A stretch of 64,000 bases of DNA, from assembly GCA_947494205.1 (NCBI GenBank), contig CANLUH010000003.1, positions 369,305-433,304 on the forward strand. The letters run 5' to 3'. The first letter of the stretch is position 1. The number at the start of each line of letters is the position of its first letter. The position numbers and the translations under genes are program-made. Below are positions 15,721 to 24,894 of the stretch, piece by piece. The notes under the pieces are model-generated. The model was not told the origin of the DNA. It saw nothing but the letters and a program-made list of their open reading frames with translations, and ran no database searches. This stretch comes from an uncultured Flavobacteriaceae bacterium. Lineage in GTDB: Bacteria > Bacteroidota > Bacteroidia > Flavobacteriales > Flavobacteriaceae.

Positions 15721-17544
15721 ATGGGGTTAGTAACAGCTAAAGAAGTTTCAAAAGCAATAAATCTGAATAAATACGGATTTATAGGCACTTTTATTGGTTG
15801 GCTTTTAATGAAGGTATTAAAAATATCTACACTTAATAAAATATATAATCGTAATAAACATTTAAGTAATACAGAATTTTTAGATGCTATATTGGAAGAA
15901 TTTCAAATTAAATTTGAAATCCCAGAAGAAGATTTAAAACGATTACCTAAAGATGGTGCATACATAACAATCTCTAATCATCCATTAGGTGGAATAGATG
16001 GTATTTTGTTATTAAAATTAATGCTTGAGAAGCGACCAGATTTTAAAATAATAGCTAATTTTTTATTGCATCGTATAGAGCCGATGAAGCCTTATATTAT
16101 GCCTGTTAATCCTTTTGAAGATAGGAAAGATGTTAAATCCAGTATCGCAGGGTTTAAAAATGCTATCATGCATTTAAAAGAGGGGCATCCTCTTGGTATT
16201 TTTCCAGCAGGAGAAGTTTCTACATATAGAGATGGTAAATTAGTAGTCGATAAACCTTGGGAGGAAGCAGCGATGAAGTTAGCGCAGAAAGCAAATGTGC
16301 CTATTGTACCTATTTATTTCCATGCTCAAAATAGTAAACTATTTTATAAACTATCTAAAATTAGCGACACGTTTAGAACAGCAAAATTACCTTCGGAATT
16401 GCTAACCCAAAAACGAAGAACTATAAAGGTAAGAATAGGAAGGCCTATTTCTACTAAAAATCAAAATGAACATGAAACCTTAGAAAGTTTTTCAGCATTT
16501 ATAAGAAAGAAAACCTATATGCTTTCCAATGCTTTCGAACCTAAAGAGAATTTCAGAGAAACTATTTCTTCTACTTTAAAGCAGACAAAACCAACAAAGC
16601 CACCTAAAAAAATTGTAACCCCTGTAAAAAAGGAGTTAATGCTTAAAGAGGTTGAGTTACTTAGAGAAGACGATAATAGGTTGTTAAAAAGTAAAAACTA
16701 CGAAGTATACCTGTCTCCAGCTAAAAAAATACCAAATATCTTAAGAGAAATAGGGCGTTTAAGAGAGATAACCTTTAGAGCTGTTGGGGAAGGTACTAAT
16801 GAAGCTATAGATTTAGATGAGTTTGATAGTTACTATCACCATATGTTTCTTTGGGATTGCGAAGCCAACGTTATGGCTGGAGCCTACAGAATGGGATTAG
16901 GAGCTAAAATTTTTGAAAAATATGGAATGGACGGATTCTATCTTCAAGATTTATTTCGTTTCGAACCAGAGCTTCATAAAATGATGAGCGAATCCTTAGA
17001 GTTAGGACGTGCTTTTATCATTAAAGAATACCAACAAAAACCAATGCCTTTATTCTTATTATGGAAAGGGATTGTACATACGACGCTACGTTTTCCTGAA
17101 CATAAATATCTAATAGGTGGGGTAAGTATAAGTAATCAGTTTTCTAATTTCTCTAAATCGTTAATGATAGAATTTATGAAATCTCATTACTATGATCCAT
17201 ATGTGGCACAATATGTGCATCCTAAAAAAGCATTTAAAGTAAAGTTAAACGATGCAGATAAAGATTTCGTGTTCGATTCTACAGCTGCCGATTTAAATAA
17301 ATTTGATAAAGTAATTGACGAAATAGAACCAGGAGCATTACGTTTACCAGTCTTGCTTAAAAAATATATTAAGCAAAACTGTAGACTAATTGGATTTAAT
17401 GTAGATCCTCTATTTAACAATGCAGTAGATGGTTTAATGTATATAAAAATTTCAGACTTACCAGATAGCACCGTTAGACCAGTAATGGAAGAGTTTCAAG
17501 AAGAACTAGAACGTAAATTTTCTAGTAATAACGACGGTAAGTAA
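15721..17544 (+). CDS. Bifunctional PlsC-GNAT acyltransferase, OlsF-like
   Basis: A 607-aa fusion. Residues about 60-260 form a PlsC-type acyltransferase with NHPLGGID (His87, Asp93; an HX5D spacing rather than the classical HX4D) and FPAGEVS (161-167). Residues about 320-560 form a GNAT-type N-acyltransferase of the hemolysin/OlsB class (IGRLREITFRAVGEG, then LGRAFI). This order matches OlsF-type enzymes, which both N-acylate and O-acylate ornithine (or glycine) to give phosphate-free aminolipids of the outer membrane. The amino acid used here is inferred only. It starts 46 bp after aspartate kinase and may belong to that transcription unit. Confidence 0.87.
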   Translation: MGLVTAKEVSKAINLNKYGFIGTFIGWLLMKVLKISTLNKIYNRNKHLSNTEFLDAILEEFQIKFEIPEEDLKRLPKDGAYITISNHPLGGIDGILLLKLMLEKRPDFKIIANFLLHRIEPMKPYIMPVNPFEDRKDVKSSIAGFKNAIMHLKEGHPLGIFPAGEVSTYRDGKLVVDKPWEEAAMKLAQKANVPIVPIYFHAQNSKLFYKLSKISDTFRTAKLPSELLTQKRRTIKVRIGRPISTKNQNEHETLESFSAFIRKKTYMLSNAFEPKENFRETISSTLKQTKPTKPPKKIVTPVKKELMLKEVELLREDDNRLLKSKNYEVYLSPAKKIPNILREIGRLREITFRAVGEGTNEAIDLDEFDSYYHHMFLWDCEANVMAGAYRMGLGAKIFEKYGMDGFYLQDLFRFEPELHKMMSESLELGRAFIIKEYQQKPMPLFLLWKGIVHTTLRFPEHKYLIGGVSISNQFSNFSKSLMIEFMKSHYYDPYVAQYVHPKKAFKVKLNDADKDFVFDSTAADLNKFDKVIDEIEPGALRLPVLLKKYIKQNCRLIGFNVDPLFNNAVDGLMYIKISDLPDSTVRPVMEEFQEELERKFSSNNDGK

Positions 17545-17565
17545 CTTTAAAAGAAACTATAATTA

Positions 17566-17628
17566 ATGAGATTTCTGCTTTATGCGGGAATGAGAATAAA
17601 AAGACGCCCTTCTACGAGGGAGTGAAAA
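17566..17628. repeat. Dispersed two-hairpin repeat, copy 1
   Basis: A short intergenic element of two imperfect palindromes: GAGATTTCTGC..GCGGGAAT (17568-17592) and CGCCCTTCTACGAGGGAGTG (17605-17624), joined by an A/T spacer. The reverse complement of 26674-26730 has the same two modules in the same order. It lies between the OlsF-like gene and the CarboxypepD_reg-like gene and leaves both intact. Confidence 0.65.
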
Positions 17629-17640
17629 AATGCTATATCA

Positions 17641-18789
17641 ATGAAAAAAACAATACAACTCATAAGTCTATTTTTGCTATTTTGTATTAATAACTCCTTT
17701 GCGCAAGATATTACTTTGTCTACAAAGCAAGATGAAGTATATGGTGTTGTATTAGATAAGAAAACAAAAGAACCAATTGCTGGTGCCTCTGTATATTTCG
17801 ATAATACTACAGTTGGAACAATTACTAATTTTGAAGGAGAGTTTGCGTTTAATTTAGATAATAAAATTAATGCCTCTTTAGTAATCTCCTTTTTAGGTTA
17901 TAAAACTAAAATTATTCCCGATTTCAAGTACTACGAAAAATATACCATTCTATTAGAAGAGGATATTAATGCGCTTGAAGAAGTGTATGTAGAATATAAA
18001 GACGAATGGTCTCGTGCTTATAAATTAAAGCAATTTAAAAAAGAATTTTTAGGAACTTCTAGACTTTCTAAGGCCTGTAGAATTTTAAATGAGGACGATA
18101 TAATTTTACGTTTCGATTCTAAGGATAAGCAATTAACAGCATATGCAAAGCAATCTATAATCATTAAAAACGATGCTTTAGATTATGAAATTAGTTATGA
18201 TTTAAAAGAATTCATGGTGCAATATGGCTCTAGTAATTTAGTTAAAAACAGCCTAGAAGGTAATAAAGATAAAGCGTCTAAAGTATCTGTGTTTCGTAAA
18301 AAAAATGATCGAACAGTAGAAAAACAAAGAGAGCCTGAGGAAGATAATAAGGATAATAGATATTATTTAAAATCAGTGTATTATGCAGGTGCTGCATTTT
18401 TTAAAACGGTAAAGTCTAAAAATCATAAAAGAGCATTACGTAAAAGAGAAAAAGCCTATAAAGGTTCTGTACCACATTTTATGCGATCTATAGTTAATAA
18501 CACATTAGAAGAAGACGGTTATAAAATATTTAAAGGGAGTAGTCAAGTGTATCCTGGTTTATATATTCTTACAGAAAATCTAGAAGAGCAAAATTTAACT
18601 AAAGTTAAAGTAAGGTATAGATTAAATATTTTATACAAACAACAACAATCTGCTATAGAAAGTAAAGTAGATACTTTTACAGTAGATACTTTTGGAAACC
18701 ATAGTAATATTTCTCAAGTACTTTTTGGTGGTGCAATGGGAGATCAAAGAATAGGTGAGACTTTACCTTTAGATTACGGGTTGGAGTAA
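17641..18789 (+). CDS. Secreted CarboxypepD_reg-like protein
   Basis: A 382-aa exported protein. A signal peptide covers residues 1-22 (ending SFAQ); residues about 34-110 form the carboxypeptidase regulatory-like beta sandwich (VYGVVLDKKTKEPIAGASV, then TNFEGEF and SFLGYK) typical of the N-termini of TonB-dependent receptors and of stand-alone flavobacterial envelope proteins. The remainder is a lysine-rich domain without a recognised family; there is no beta-barrel or TonB plug. A decayed copy of its C-terminal end lies at 21273-21459. Function unknown; periplasmic or outer-membrane-associated location is inferred. Confidence 0.82.
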   Translation: MKKTIQLISLFLLFCINNSFAQDITLSTKQDEVYGVVLDKKTKEPIAGASVYFDNTTVGTITNFEGEFAFNLDNKINASLVISFLGYKTKIIPDFKYYEKYTILLEEDINALEEVYVEYKDEWSRAYKLKQFKKEFLGTSRLSKACRILNEDDIILRFDSKDKQLTAYAKQSIIIKNDALDYEISYDLKEFMVQYGSSNLVKNSLEGNKDKASKVSVFRKKNDRTVEKQREPEEDNKDNRYYLKSVYYAGAAFFKTVKSKNHKRALRKREKAYKGSVPHFMRSIVNNTLEEDGYKIFKGSSQVYPGLYILTENLEEQNLTKVKVRYRLNILYKQQQSAIESKVDTFTVDTFGNHSNISQVLFGGAMGDQRIGETLPLDYGLE

Positions 18790-18924
18790 TTTCTAAACCG
18801 CCATATTTAAGTTTTTTATGTGGTTATGCTAACCCATTCGTTAAATTATATTTAAGGGTGTTGTTAGTTCTACTGATTTTTTAAGACTATACGTACAGTA
18901 CATTATGTTTTTAATGAAACCAGC

Positions 18925-21252
18925 ATGAAAATCATTAAAATATTAAATACATTATATCTTACAATTTGTCTTCTAACGGCCACATTTGCGTATGCGCAAA
19001 ATGAAGCTAATAGATGGTATTTTGGAGAACATGCTGGGTTAGATTTTAATGCTGGAATTCCCTCCCCAGCATTAGACGGCGCTTTAAATACATTTGAAGG
19101 CTGCGCAACTATTTCTACTGCCGTTGGAAACCTATTATTTTATACAGATGGTATTACAGTATGGAATAAAAACCATGACGTCATGTTAAATGGTAATGGA
19201 TTAAATGGAAATACCTCTAGTACTAGTTCTGCGATAATAGTACCTAAACCCAATAGCTCGAATATATATTATATTTTTACTGTAGATGCCATAGCTGGAC
19301 CAAAGGGACTACAATATTCTGAAGTAGATATAACTTTAGATGGAGGACTTGGAGCCATAACAACTAATAAAAATATAATATTAGAAACACCAATTACAGA
19401 AAAAGTAGCGGCCACTTATAATGAAGTAACAAACGAATATTGGATAATTAGTCATAAATGGAATAGTGATGCGTTTTTAGCTTATAATATTTCTGAAAAT
19501 GGTTTGAATACTATTCCTGTAATTAGTTCTATAGGGACTTATGTAGAGGGAGATAGTAGTTCAAAAGTGATAGGGCAAATTAAGATTTCACCCGATGGAA
19601 CAAAATTGGCTGTTGCAAATTATGATAATAATGCACAATTATTTGATTTCGATATTAACACTGGTATTGTTTCCAACCCATTAACTATTCTAGAATTTTC
19701 AAGTGCTAAACCTATTTATGGTATCGAATTTTCTTCAAACAGTAAAGTGCTTTATGTAACGGTAAGCTTCAATGGTATTTATCAATATAACCTAGGATTA
19801 AATTCTCTTGAGGACATTAAACAATCAGAATTTTTTATTTCCAATCCCTCTATTGGTGGGCTCCAAATAGCCTCAAACGGTAAAATATATGTTGCTAGAC
19901 CACATACAACCTATGTGGATTATATAGATAAACCTAATGCGTTAGGAGCAGATAGCAATTATCAATTTAATGGCGTGTTTTTAGGAGGGAAAATATGTAG
20001 AGGTAATCTCCCGCCATTTATTTCCTCTTTTTTTAAAGGAGCATTTCAAGTTTCTAATGTATGTGTTGGTGATAATACAAACTTTACAGAAACACTATCC
20101 ATTCCCTACGATAGTGTTTTATGGGATTTTGGAGACGGACAAACGTCTAGTTTAACAAATCCATCGCATGTATATAGTAATTCGGGAGATTATAATGTTT
20201 CTTTAACTGTTACTATTTCTGGAAATGTCTCCACTGGGACTAAGGTCATAACAGTCTACGACCAACCTGAAGCTTTTCAACCAGGAGATTTATTAATATG
20301 TAATACTAATGAGGATAATGGTTTGTATACTTTTGATTTAACAAGTCAAAATGAAGCCATATTAAATGGACAATCTACTTCTATATTTGAAGTTTTATAT
20401 TATGCTTCTGTTGAAGACTTTAATAGTGGTAATTCAATAGTAAACCCTGAAGAGTTTATAATAGAATCATCTAATTCAGGACAAAATATCATAGCAGTTG
20501 TTAGAAATATAAATAATACCAATTGCTATGCAATGACTTTATTTACATTAATGGTTAAAGAAGCACCTGTTTTAAATATGCCGTTGCAATGGACTATTTG
20601 CGGAGACGGATCTGTAGATATAATAGCAGATTCAGGTTACGATAGTTATGCATGGTCTACGGGAGAATCAACACAAAGTATTACTGTTTTTGAAACAGGA
20701 ACTTATACCGTAACCGCTAGCAATATTTATAATAGTTTAATCTGTGAAACTACAAAAGAAGTTACAGTTACAGCATCTAGTATTGCAACAATAACAGAAA
20801 TCGAAACTGTAGACTGGACACAAAATGATAATACAATAACTATAACTGTAGATGGTAGTGGAGATTACGAATACTCGTTAGATGGTATTACTTATCAAGA
20901 GAGTAATCTATTTACTAATTTAAGTATCGACGATTATACGGTGCATGTTCGTGATTTGAACGGTTGTGATATTGTAACTCAAGACGTTTTTCTATTATAT
21001 TACCCTAGTTATTTTACGCCAAATGGAGATGGTGTAAACGACACTTGGAATATTTATAACGCTAATAAAGAGCCAAAAAACAGTGTTTATATCTTCGATA
21101 GATATGGTAAACTGATTACCCAACTAAAACCAAGTGGTAATGGTTGGGATGGTACTTTAAATGGAAACGCTTTATCTGCTTCAGACTATTGGTTTGTAAT
21201 AAACAGAGAAAACGGAAAACGCTATACAGGGCATTTTACTTTAAAACGTTAG
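18925..21252 (+). CDS. T9SS type B sorting-domain surface protein with PKD domain
   Basis: A 775-aa secreted protein. Residues 1-24 form a signal peptide (ending AYAQ); residues 25-350 carry repeated beta strands like those in beta-propeller surface proteins; a PKD domain with WDFGDGQTS lies near 400; further Ig-like repeats follow; the last 85 residues form the gliding-motility-associated/type B T9SS C-terminal domain (FTPNGDGVNDTW, FDRYGK, GWDGT, YWFVI, GHFTLKR). It should be secreted by T9SS and held at the cell surface. The ligand is unknown. The remnant of the preceding gene directly follows it. Confidence 0.93.
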   Translation: MKIIKILNTLYLTICLLTATFAYAQNEANRWYFGEHAGLDFNAGIPSPALDGALNTFEGCATISTAVGNLLFYTDGITVWNKNHDVMLNGNGLNGNTSSTSSAIIVPKPNSSNIYYIFTVDAIAGPKGLQYSEVDITLDGGLGAITTNKNIILETPITEKVAATYNEVTNEYWIISHKWNSDAFLAYNISENGLNTIPVISSIGTYVEGDSSSKVIGQIKISPDGTKLAVANYDNNAQLFDFDINTGIVSNPLTILEFSSAKPIYGIEFSSNSKVLYVTVSFNGIYQYNLGLNSLEDIKQSEFFISNPSIGGLQIASNGKIYVARPHTTYVDYIDKPNALGADSNYQFNGVFLGGKICRGNLPPFISSFFKGAFQVSNVCVGDNTNFTETLSIPYDSVLWDFGDGQTSSLTNPSHVYSNSGDYNVSLTVTISGNVSTGTKVITVYDQPEAFQPGDLLICNTNEDNGLYTFDLTSQNEAILNGQSTSIFEVLYYASVEDFNSGNSIVNPEEFIIESSNSGQNIIAVVRNINNTNCYAMTLFTLMVKEAPVLNMPLQWTICGDGSVDIIADSGYDSYAWSTGESTQSITVFETGTYTVTASNIYNSLICETTKEVTVTASSIATITEIETVDWTQNDNTITITVDGSGDYEYSLDGITYQESNLFTNLSIDDYTVHVRDLNGCDIVTQDVFLLYYPSYFTPNGDGVNDTWNIYNANKEPKNSVYIFDRYGKLITQLKPSGNGWDGTLNGNALSASDYWFVINRENGKRYTGHFTLKR

Positions 21253-21272
21253 GTTACTAGAATGATTGGTTT

Positions 21273-21459
21273 ATTAACTAAGTATAAATTAAATGTTTTA
21301 TACAAACAACAGCCTGGTTATAGAAAGTAAACTAGATAATTTCCTTTCTATAGCTGATACTTTTGGAAACCATAGCAACATCTCTCAAGTACTTTTGGTG
21401 ATGCAATAGGAGATTAAAGAATAGGTGAGATTATACTTTTAGATTATGGATTAGAATAA
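21273..21459 (+). pseudogene. Remnant of CarboxypepD_reg-like gene C-terminus
   Basis: About 187 bp corresponds to the 3' end of the gene at 17641-18789 (roughly 18613-18789). Shared stretches include TATAAATTAAATGTTTTATAC, ACTTTTGGAAACCATAG and TCTCAAGTACTTTTGG, and the stop codon is preserved in position. Relative to the intact copy it has deletions (for example a missing G in the GGTGGTGCAATG region) and in-frame stops, so it is not translated as such. It follows the T9SS type B gene, which suggests an old tandem duplication around that gene. Confidence 0.75.
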
Positions 21460-21479
21460 ATCTAACATAATTACATGAA

Positions 21480-21504
21480 AATAGATGTACATATTACATC
21501 TATT
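21480..21504. terminator. Possible terminator hairpin
   Basis: Arms 21480-21489 and 21495-21504 pair perfectly (10 bp) around a 5-nt loop, 78 bp beyond the end of the minus-strand gene at 21583. The T-run on the minus strand is short, so the call is tentative. Confidence 0.4.
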
Positions 21505-21582
21505 AAAAATAACTCTTTTATACTATTTAAATTTAGTATAAAGTAAATGAACTTTATTTTTCTGAAGATTTAGTTATAGTTG

Positions 21583-22254
21583 TTACTTTAAAAATATTTG
21601 TTTTACCATAGTTGCTCTTCCCCAATTAAAATTATCACCAAAAGGGGTCCACATATTAAATCTATAAGTAGCAAAACCATCTATAGTTTGCTCTATATAA
21701 CCATTTAAAGTTATAGTTATGGACTGGTCTGTTGTTTGCGCAGGATATGTCTTTGTGTAAATACAGCTAATAGAAGTCATATTACTAGCGGCATTTTGTA
21801 AAACAGAAGATTTTCTAGAACCAGCTTGGTCTTCTACACCATCAACCAAAAATCGTATACCATAATAAGAGTCTTGTACATTTGTAAAAGAACTAATACC
21901 TACAGGTACAGAATACGATATAATAACAAATCCTTCTTTATTGGCTGGGATGTTTACAGTTAGCGATAGACCTAAATTTAAATTGTTTATAATTGTGTTT
22001 AAAAACACATCTTGATCTACATTTGAAGAGGCTACTATGGCTTCAGTTTCCGCGAAAACAAAATTGTTAGTTTTATATACATTGCCGTCGATATCAGTTG
22101 TTAAAAATTCTGAATTAGTACTATTACTTGGCAAGTTTCTAACCCTGAAAGTTCCATCGACATCTAAGTCAGCTGTTGGAGATGTGGTTCCTATACCTAC
22201 TTGCGAGTTCGCTATAAAGCTAGTTATTAAAAATAAGAAAAGTACATTTTTCAT
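21583..22254 (-). CDS. Secreted VGIGT-type surface protein
   Basis: A 223-aa exported protein with signal peptide 1-17 (ending IANS) followed immediately by QVGIGTTSPTADLDVDGTF, a motif that opens many flavobacterial extracellular and phage-tail-fibre-like proteins. The remaining 150 residues are predicted beta sandwich with no sorting domain. The stem-like DVDGTFRVRNLPS segment usually forms beta-helical or trimeric structure; adhesion is inferred from the family only. It stands alone, divergent from the TPR-LuxR regulator across a 342-bp spacer. Confidence 0.78.
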   Translation of the reverse strand: MKNVLFLFLITSFIANSQVGIGTTSPTADLDVDGTFRVRNLPSNSTNSEFLTTDIDGNVYKTNNFVFAETEAIVASSNVDQDVFLNTIINNLNLGLSLTVNIPANKEGFVIISYSVPVGISSFTNVQDSYYGIRFLVDGVEDQAGSRKSSVLQNAASNMTSISCIYTKTYPAQTTDQSITITLNGYIEQTIDGFATYRFNMWTPFGDNFNWGRATMVKQIFLK

Positions 22255-22596
22255 TCTAGTAGTTATTTGATTAAATCGATTATGATAATATGTTTGTTAG
22301 TTTAATTAATGTTTAAAATTATTTAATAATGATGTAATTTAATTTTCATAATCAAATTTAAATTTTTATCAAAGTGAAAAGATTTTTAGGTACTATATAA
22401 AAACTATATTCAGTTTATTTTTATATTGATAAAAACTATAGTACTTAATTTTAAGTGTCTAATAAAGAGTTGTTTAATTTTTTTGTGTTTTTATAAAACA
22501 CCTTAAAAAATGTATATGGACTTTTATTATTGATACCTTGGTATTGTAATAGTTTTTATCAAGGAGTTATTTTGTAAACTTATATTAAATAGATTT
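22255..22596. other. 342-bp AT-rich divergent spacer
   Basis: This spacer separates the divergent genes starting at 22254 and 22597. The one structure I see is an inverted repeat with 8-bp arms, GTACTATA (22390-22397) and TATAGTAC (22437-22444), around a 39-nt A/T loop that also repeats ATAAAAACTATA. It could hold an operator for the adjacent regulator. I see no coding sequence or RNA gene. Confidence 0.4.
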
Positions 22597-24375
22597 ATGC
22601 TAAGGAATTCTAATGGAATAGTATTTAAGGTTTTTGAGAGTAATATTGTAATTTGTGTCTTTCTCTTTTTTTCTTTTGTAGGAAAAGTAAATGCTAACAC
22701 AAAAAACTATAAAGATGTTTATAGTATTGTTTTACTTCAAAAAAAAGGTGATTTTTCAAAAATATTATCTCAAGCTAAGTATTATCAAAATGAAGGAGAT
22801 TATGAAGCATCAAACAAAGTTCTTATAACTGCTCTTCCTGATTTAGAAAATAATGAAATGTTTTTAAATTTAGGTTATGTATACTATTTAATAGGAGATA
22901 ATTACCTTAATCTTACACAATTAGATTTAGCTCTAAAATACCATAAAATTGCTGAACAAGTTTATGATAAGACCTCAGAGGTTTCAAAAGAAAAGATTAG
23001 AAATCTCTTAAATCTGTCTCGGTTATATATTCTTAAATCAAGGTATAATAAGTCTAGGTTTTTTATAGGCAAGGCTGAGAAATTAGCAGATGGAAATGTA
23101 GCGTTAGAAGCTCCAGTTTTTAGTGCTCTATCTGAGTTTCATATGTTTCAAAATAATTATGATGCATCATTATTATATTTATCAAAAACTTTAGAGTTGT
23201 ATAAATTTATTGGAAATAAAGATAGAGTTTTAATAACCAAATTAAATATGTTACGACTCTATGTAGATACTGATAATTTTAGAGGTGCTAATGCAATTTT
23301 AGAAAGATTAAATGAAGTTATCGATAAGCCATTGTATTTATATTATCTTAATGTATATAAAGCTAAATTATTTCTTAAATCGAGTGATATTATAAATGCT
23401 ATAAAATATAATGATATAGCAATAGCTATTAAGGAGAGTAATAATATAGGGCCTTATTATGATGCTGTATATCATCAAAAAGCTGCTATTTATGATAAAT
23501 TAGGAGAGCCTGAAAAAGCCATATTAATTTTAGAATCTTATATAGAACAGTTTAAAGCCAAAGGAATGTTAAGTTGTTTAAATCAAACTTATGAAGAACT
23601 AACAAACTACAGTATAAAAATTAGAGATTTTGAGCGGTCCTATAAGTATCAAAAAGAGCATATGGTAATTCAGGATAGTTTATTCAAAATAGAAAAAAAA
23701 CGTAATGCTAATTTTTATAAAACAGAGGTAAACCTTGAAAGAGCAAATGCTAAGTTAAATACAACAAACTTGGAACTAGGTTACATAAAGGAAAAAAGAA
23801 AAATGGAGCAAACGCTGAATATTCTATTATTCTCTGCTTTAGTATTACTTTTACTATTCGTTTATTATGCTCTTGCTAGACAACATAAGTTGCGTAAATT
23901 AGAATATAGAATTTTAAAAGCAGAAGCTAAGGCTTTAGAACAAGAATTGGAGTTTAAAAAATCACAAATATTGGATTTTTCTGCACATATTAAAGAAAAA
24001 AATATACTGTTAGAATCCATTAAGGGGCAAATAAAAAAAATAAACACCAACGGGAAAAATTTGCAATCTATACTTTCAAAAATTAGAGCATCTATAAATA
24101 ACGATATTCAGTCTAATAAAAAACAAATCAGTTTATACATACAATTAAGTGAAAGTAATAATAATTTTTTTGAGAAAATTGAAAAAGATTATCCTAAATT
24201 TACAATTAGAGAAAAACAAATTGTTCAGCTATTAAGGTTGGATATGACGTCTAAAGAAATAGCATCTCAACTAAACTTATCTGTGGTAAGCATAGATACA
24301 TATAGATCTAAAATTAGACATAAATTTAACTTGCCTAAAAATGAAAAGCTTAGTTCATTTATAAGAGATTTATAA
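22597..24375 (+). CDS. TPR-transmembrane-LuxR-type regulator
   Basis: A 592-aa protein spanning the inner membrane. Residues 1-34 hold an N-terminal signal or anchor segment; about 45-360 consist of tetratricopeptide-like helix pairs placed in the periplasm; a coiled coil precedes a transmembrane helix at about 409-428; another coiled coil (430-490) leads to a LuxR-type helix-turn-helix (FTIREKQIVQLLRLDMTSKEI, about 530-590, with SVDTYR-like recognition helix SVVSIDTYRSKI). This layout is a recurrent Bacteroidota one-component sensor with an extracytoplasmic TPR input. The signal and targets are unknown; the divergent surface protein is a possible target. Confidence 0.9.
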   Translation: MLRNSNGIVFKVFESNIVICVFLFFSFVGKVNANTKNYKDVYSIVLLQKKGDFSKILSQAKYYQNEGDYEASNKVLITALPDLENNEMFLNLGYVYYLIGDNYLNLTQLDLALKYHKIAEQVYDKTSEVSKEKIRNLLNLSRLYILKSRYNKSRFFIGKAEKLADGNVALEAPVFSALSEFHMFQNNYDASLLYLSKTLELYKFIGNKDRVLITKLNMLRLYVDTDNFRGANAILERLNEVIDKPLYLYYLNVYKAKLFLKSSDIINAIKYNDIAIAIKESNNIGPYYDAVYHQKAAIYDKLGEPEKAILILESYIEQFKAKGMLSCLNQTYEELTNYSIKIRDFERSYKYQKEHMVIQDSLFKIEKKRNANFYKTEVNLERANAKLNTTNLELGYIKEKRKMEQTLNILLFSALVLLLLFVYYALARQHKLRKLEYRILKAEAKALEQELEFKKSQILDFSAHIKEKNILLESIKGQIKKINTNGKNLQSILSKIRASINNDIQSNKKQISLYIQLSESNNNFFEKIEKDYPKFTIREKQIVQLLRLDMTSKEIASQLNLSVVSIDTYRSKIRHKFNLPKNEKLSSFIRDL

Positions 24376-24391
24376 AAAGAATATTTTGAGT

Positions 24392-24811
24392 TTAAATGAA
24401 ATGCTTTTCAATAAACTCTTTACAATACGCTTTAATCTCCTCTCTAGCTTTTAAAAATGCAGCATGCTTTTCTTCATCTGTACCTTTTACTTTTGATGGG
24501 TCGAAGAAATTATGATGCAAACGAACTGCATTTTTACTAGGTATAAATGGGCAATTTTCGTTAGCGTGATCACAAACCGTTAGAATATAATCGAAATCTA
24601 CAGAGTTATACTCCGTAACGTTGTTAGAAGTATGATGAGATATATCTAAACCGTCTTCTTTCATAATGGCTAAAGCGCCAGGGTTAAGTCCATGAGTTTC
24701 TATGCCTGCACTATATATAGTTGCTTTATCCTTTGCAAATGTATTTAAATAACCATGTGCCATTTGGCTTCTACAAGAGTTTCCTGTGCAAAGTACTAAT
24801 ATGTTTTTCAT
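24392..24811 (-). CDS. arsC: Arsenate reductase, LMW-phosphatase/thioredoxin type
   Basis: A 139-aa enzyme reducing arsenate to arsenite. The low-molecular-weight phosphatase loop CTGNSCRS gives CX5R at C8-R14, and the two further redox cysteines are C80 and C87 (TVCDHANENCPF), so the thioredoxin-coupled relay C8-C80-C87 is complete. It is the last gene of the arsR-DUF6428-arsC unit, after an 83-bp gap. No arsenite efflux gene (acr3 or arsB) is present in this window. Confidence 0.95.
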   Translation of the reverse strand: MKNILVLCTGNSCRSQMAHGYLNTFAKDKATIYSAGIETHGLNPGALAIMKEDGLDISHHTSNNVTEYNSVDFDYILTVCDHANENCPFIPSKNAVRLHHNFFDPSKVKGTDEEKHAAFLKAREEIKAYCKEFIEKHFI

Positions 24812-24894
24812 ATTTATTTTCCGTGAAAACGGAAATCTTTTTTAATTAAACAATAAGTTATTCCCTGTAGGAGAAAATTTTAATCTTTTTTAAT

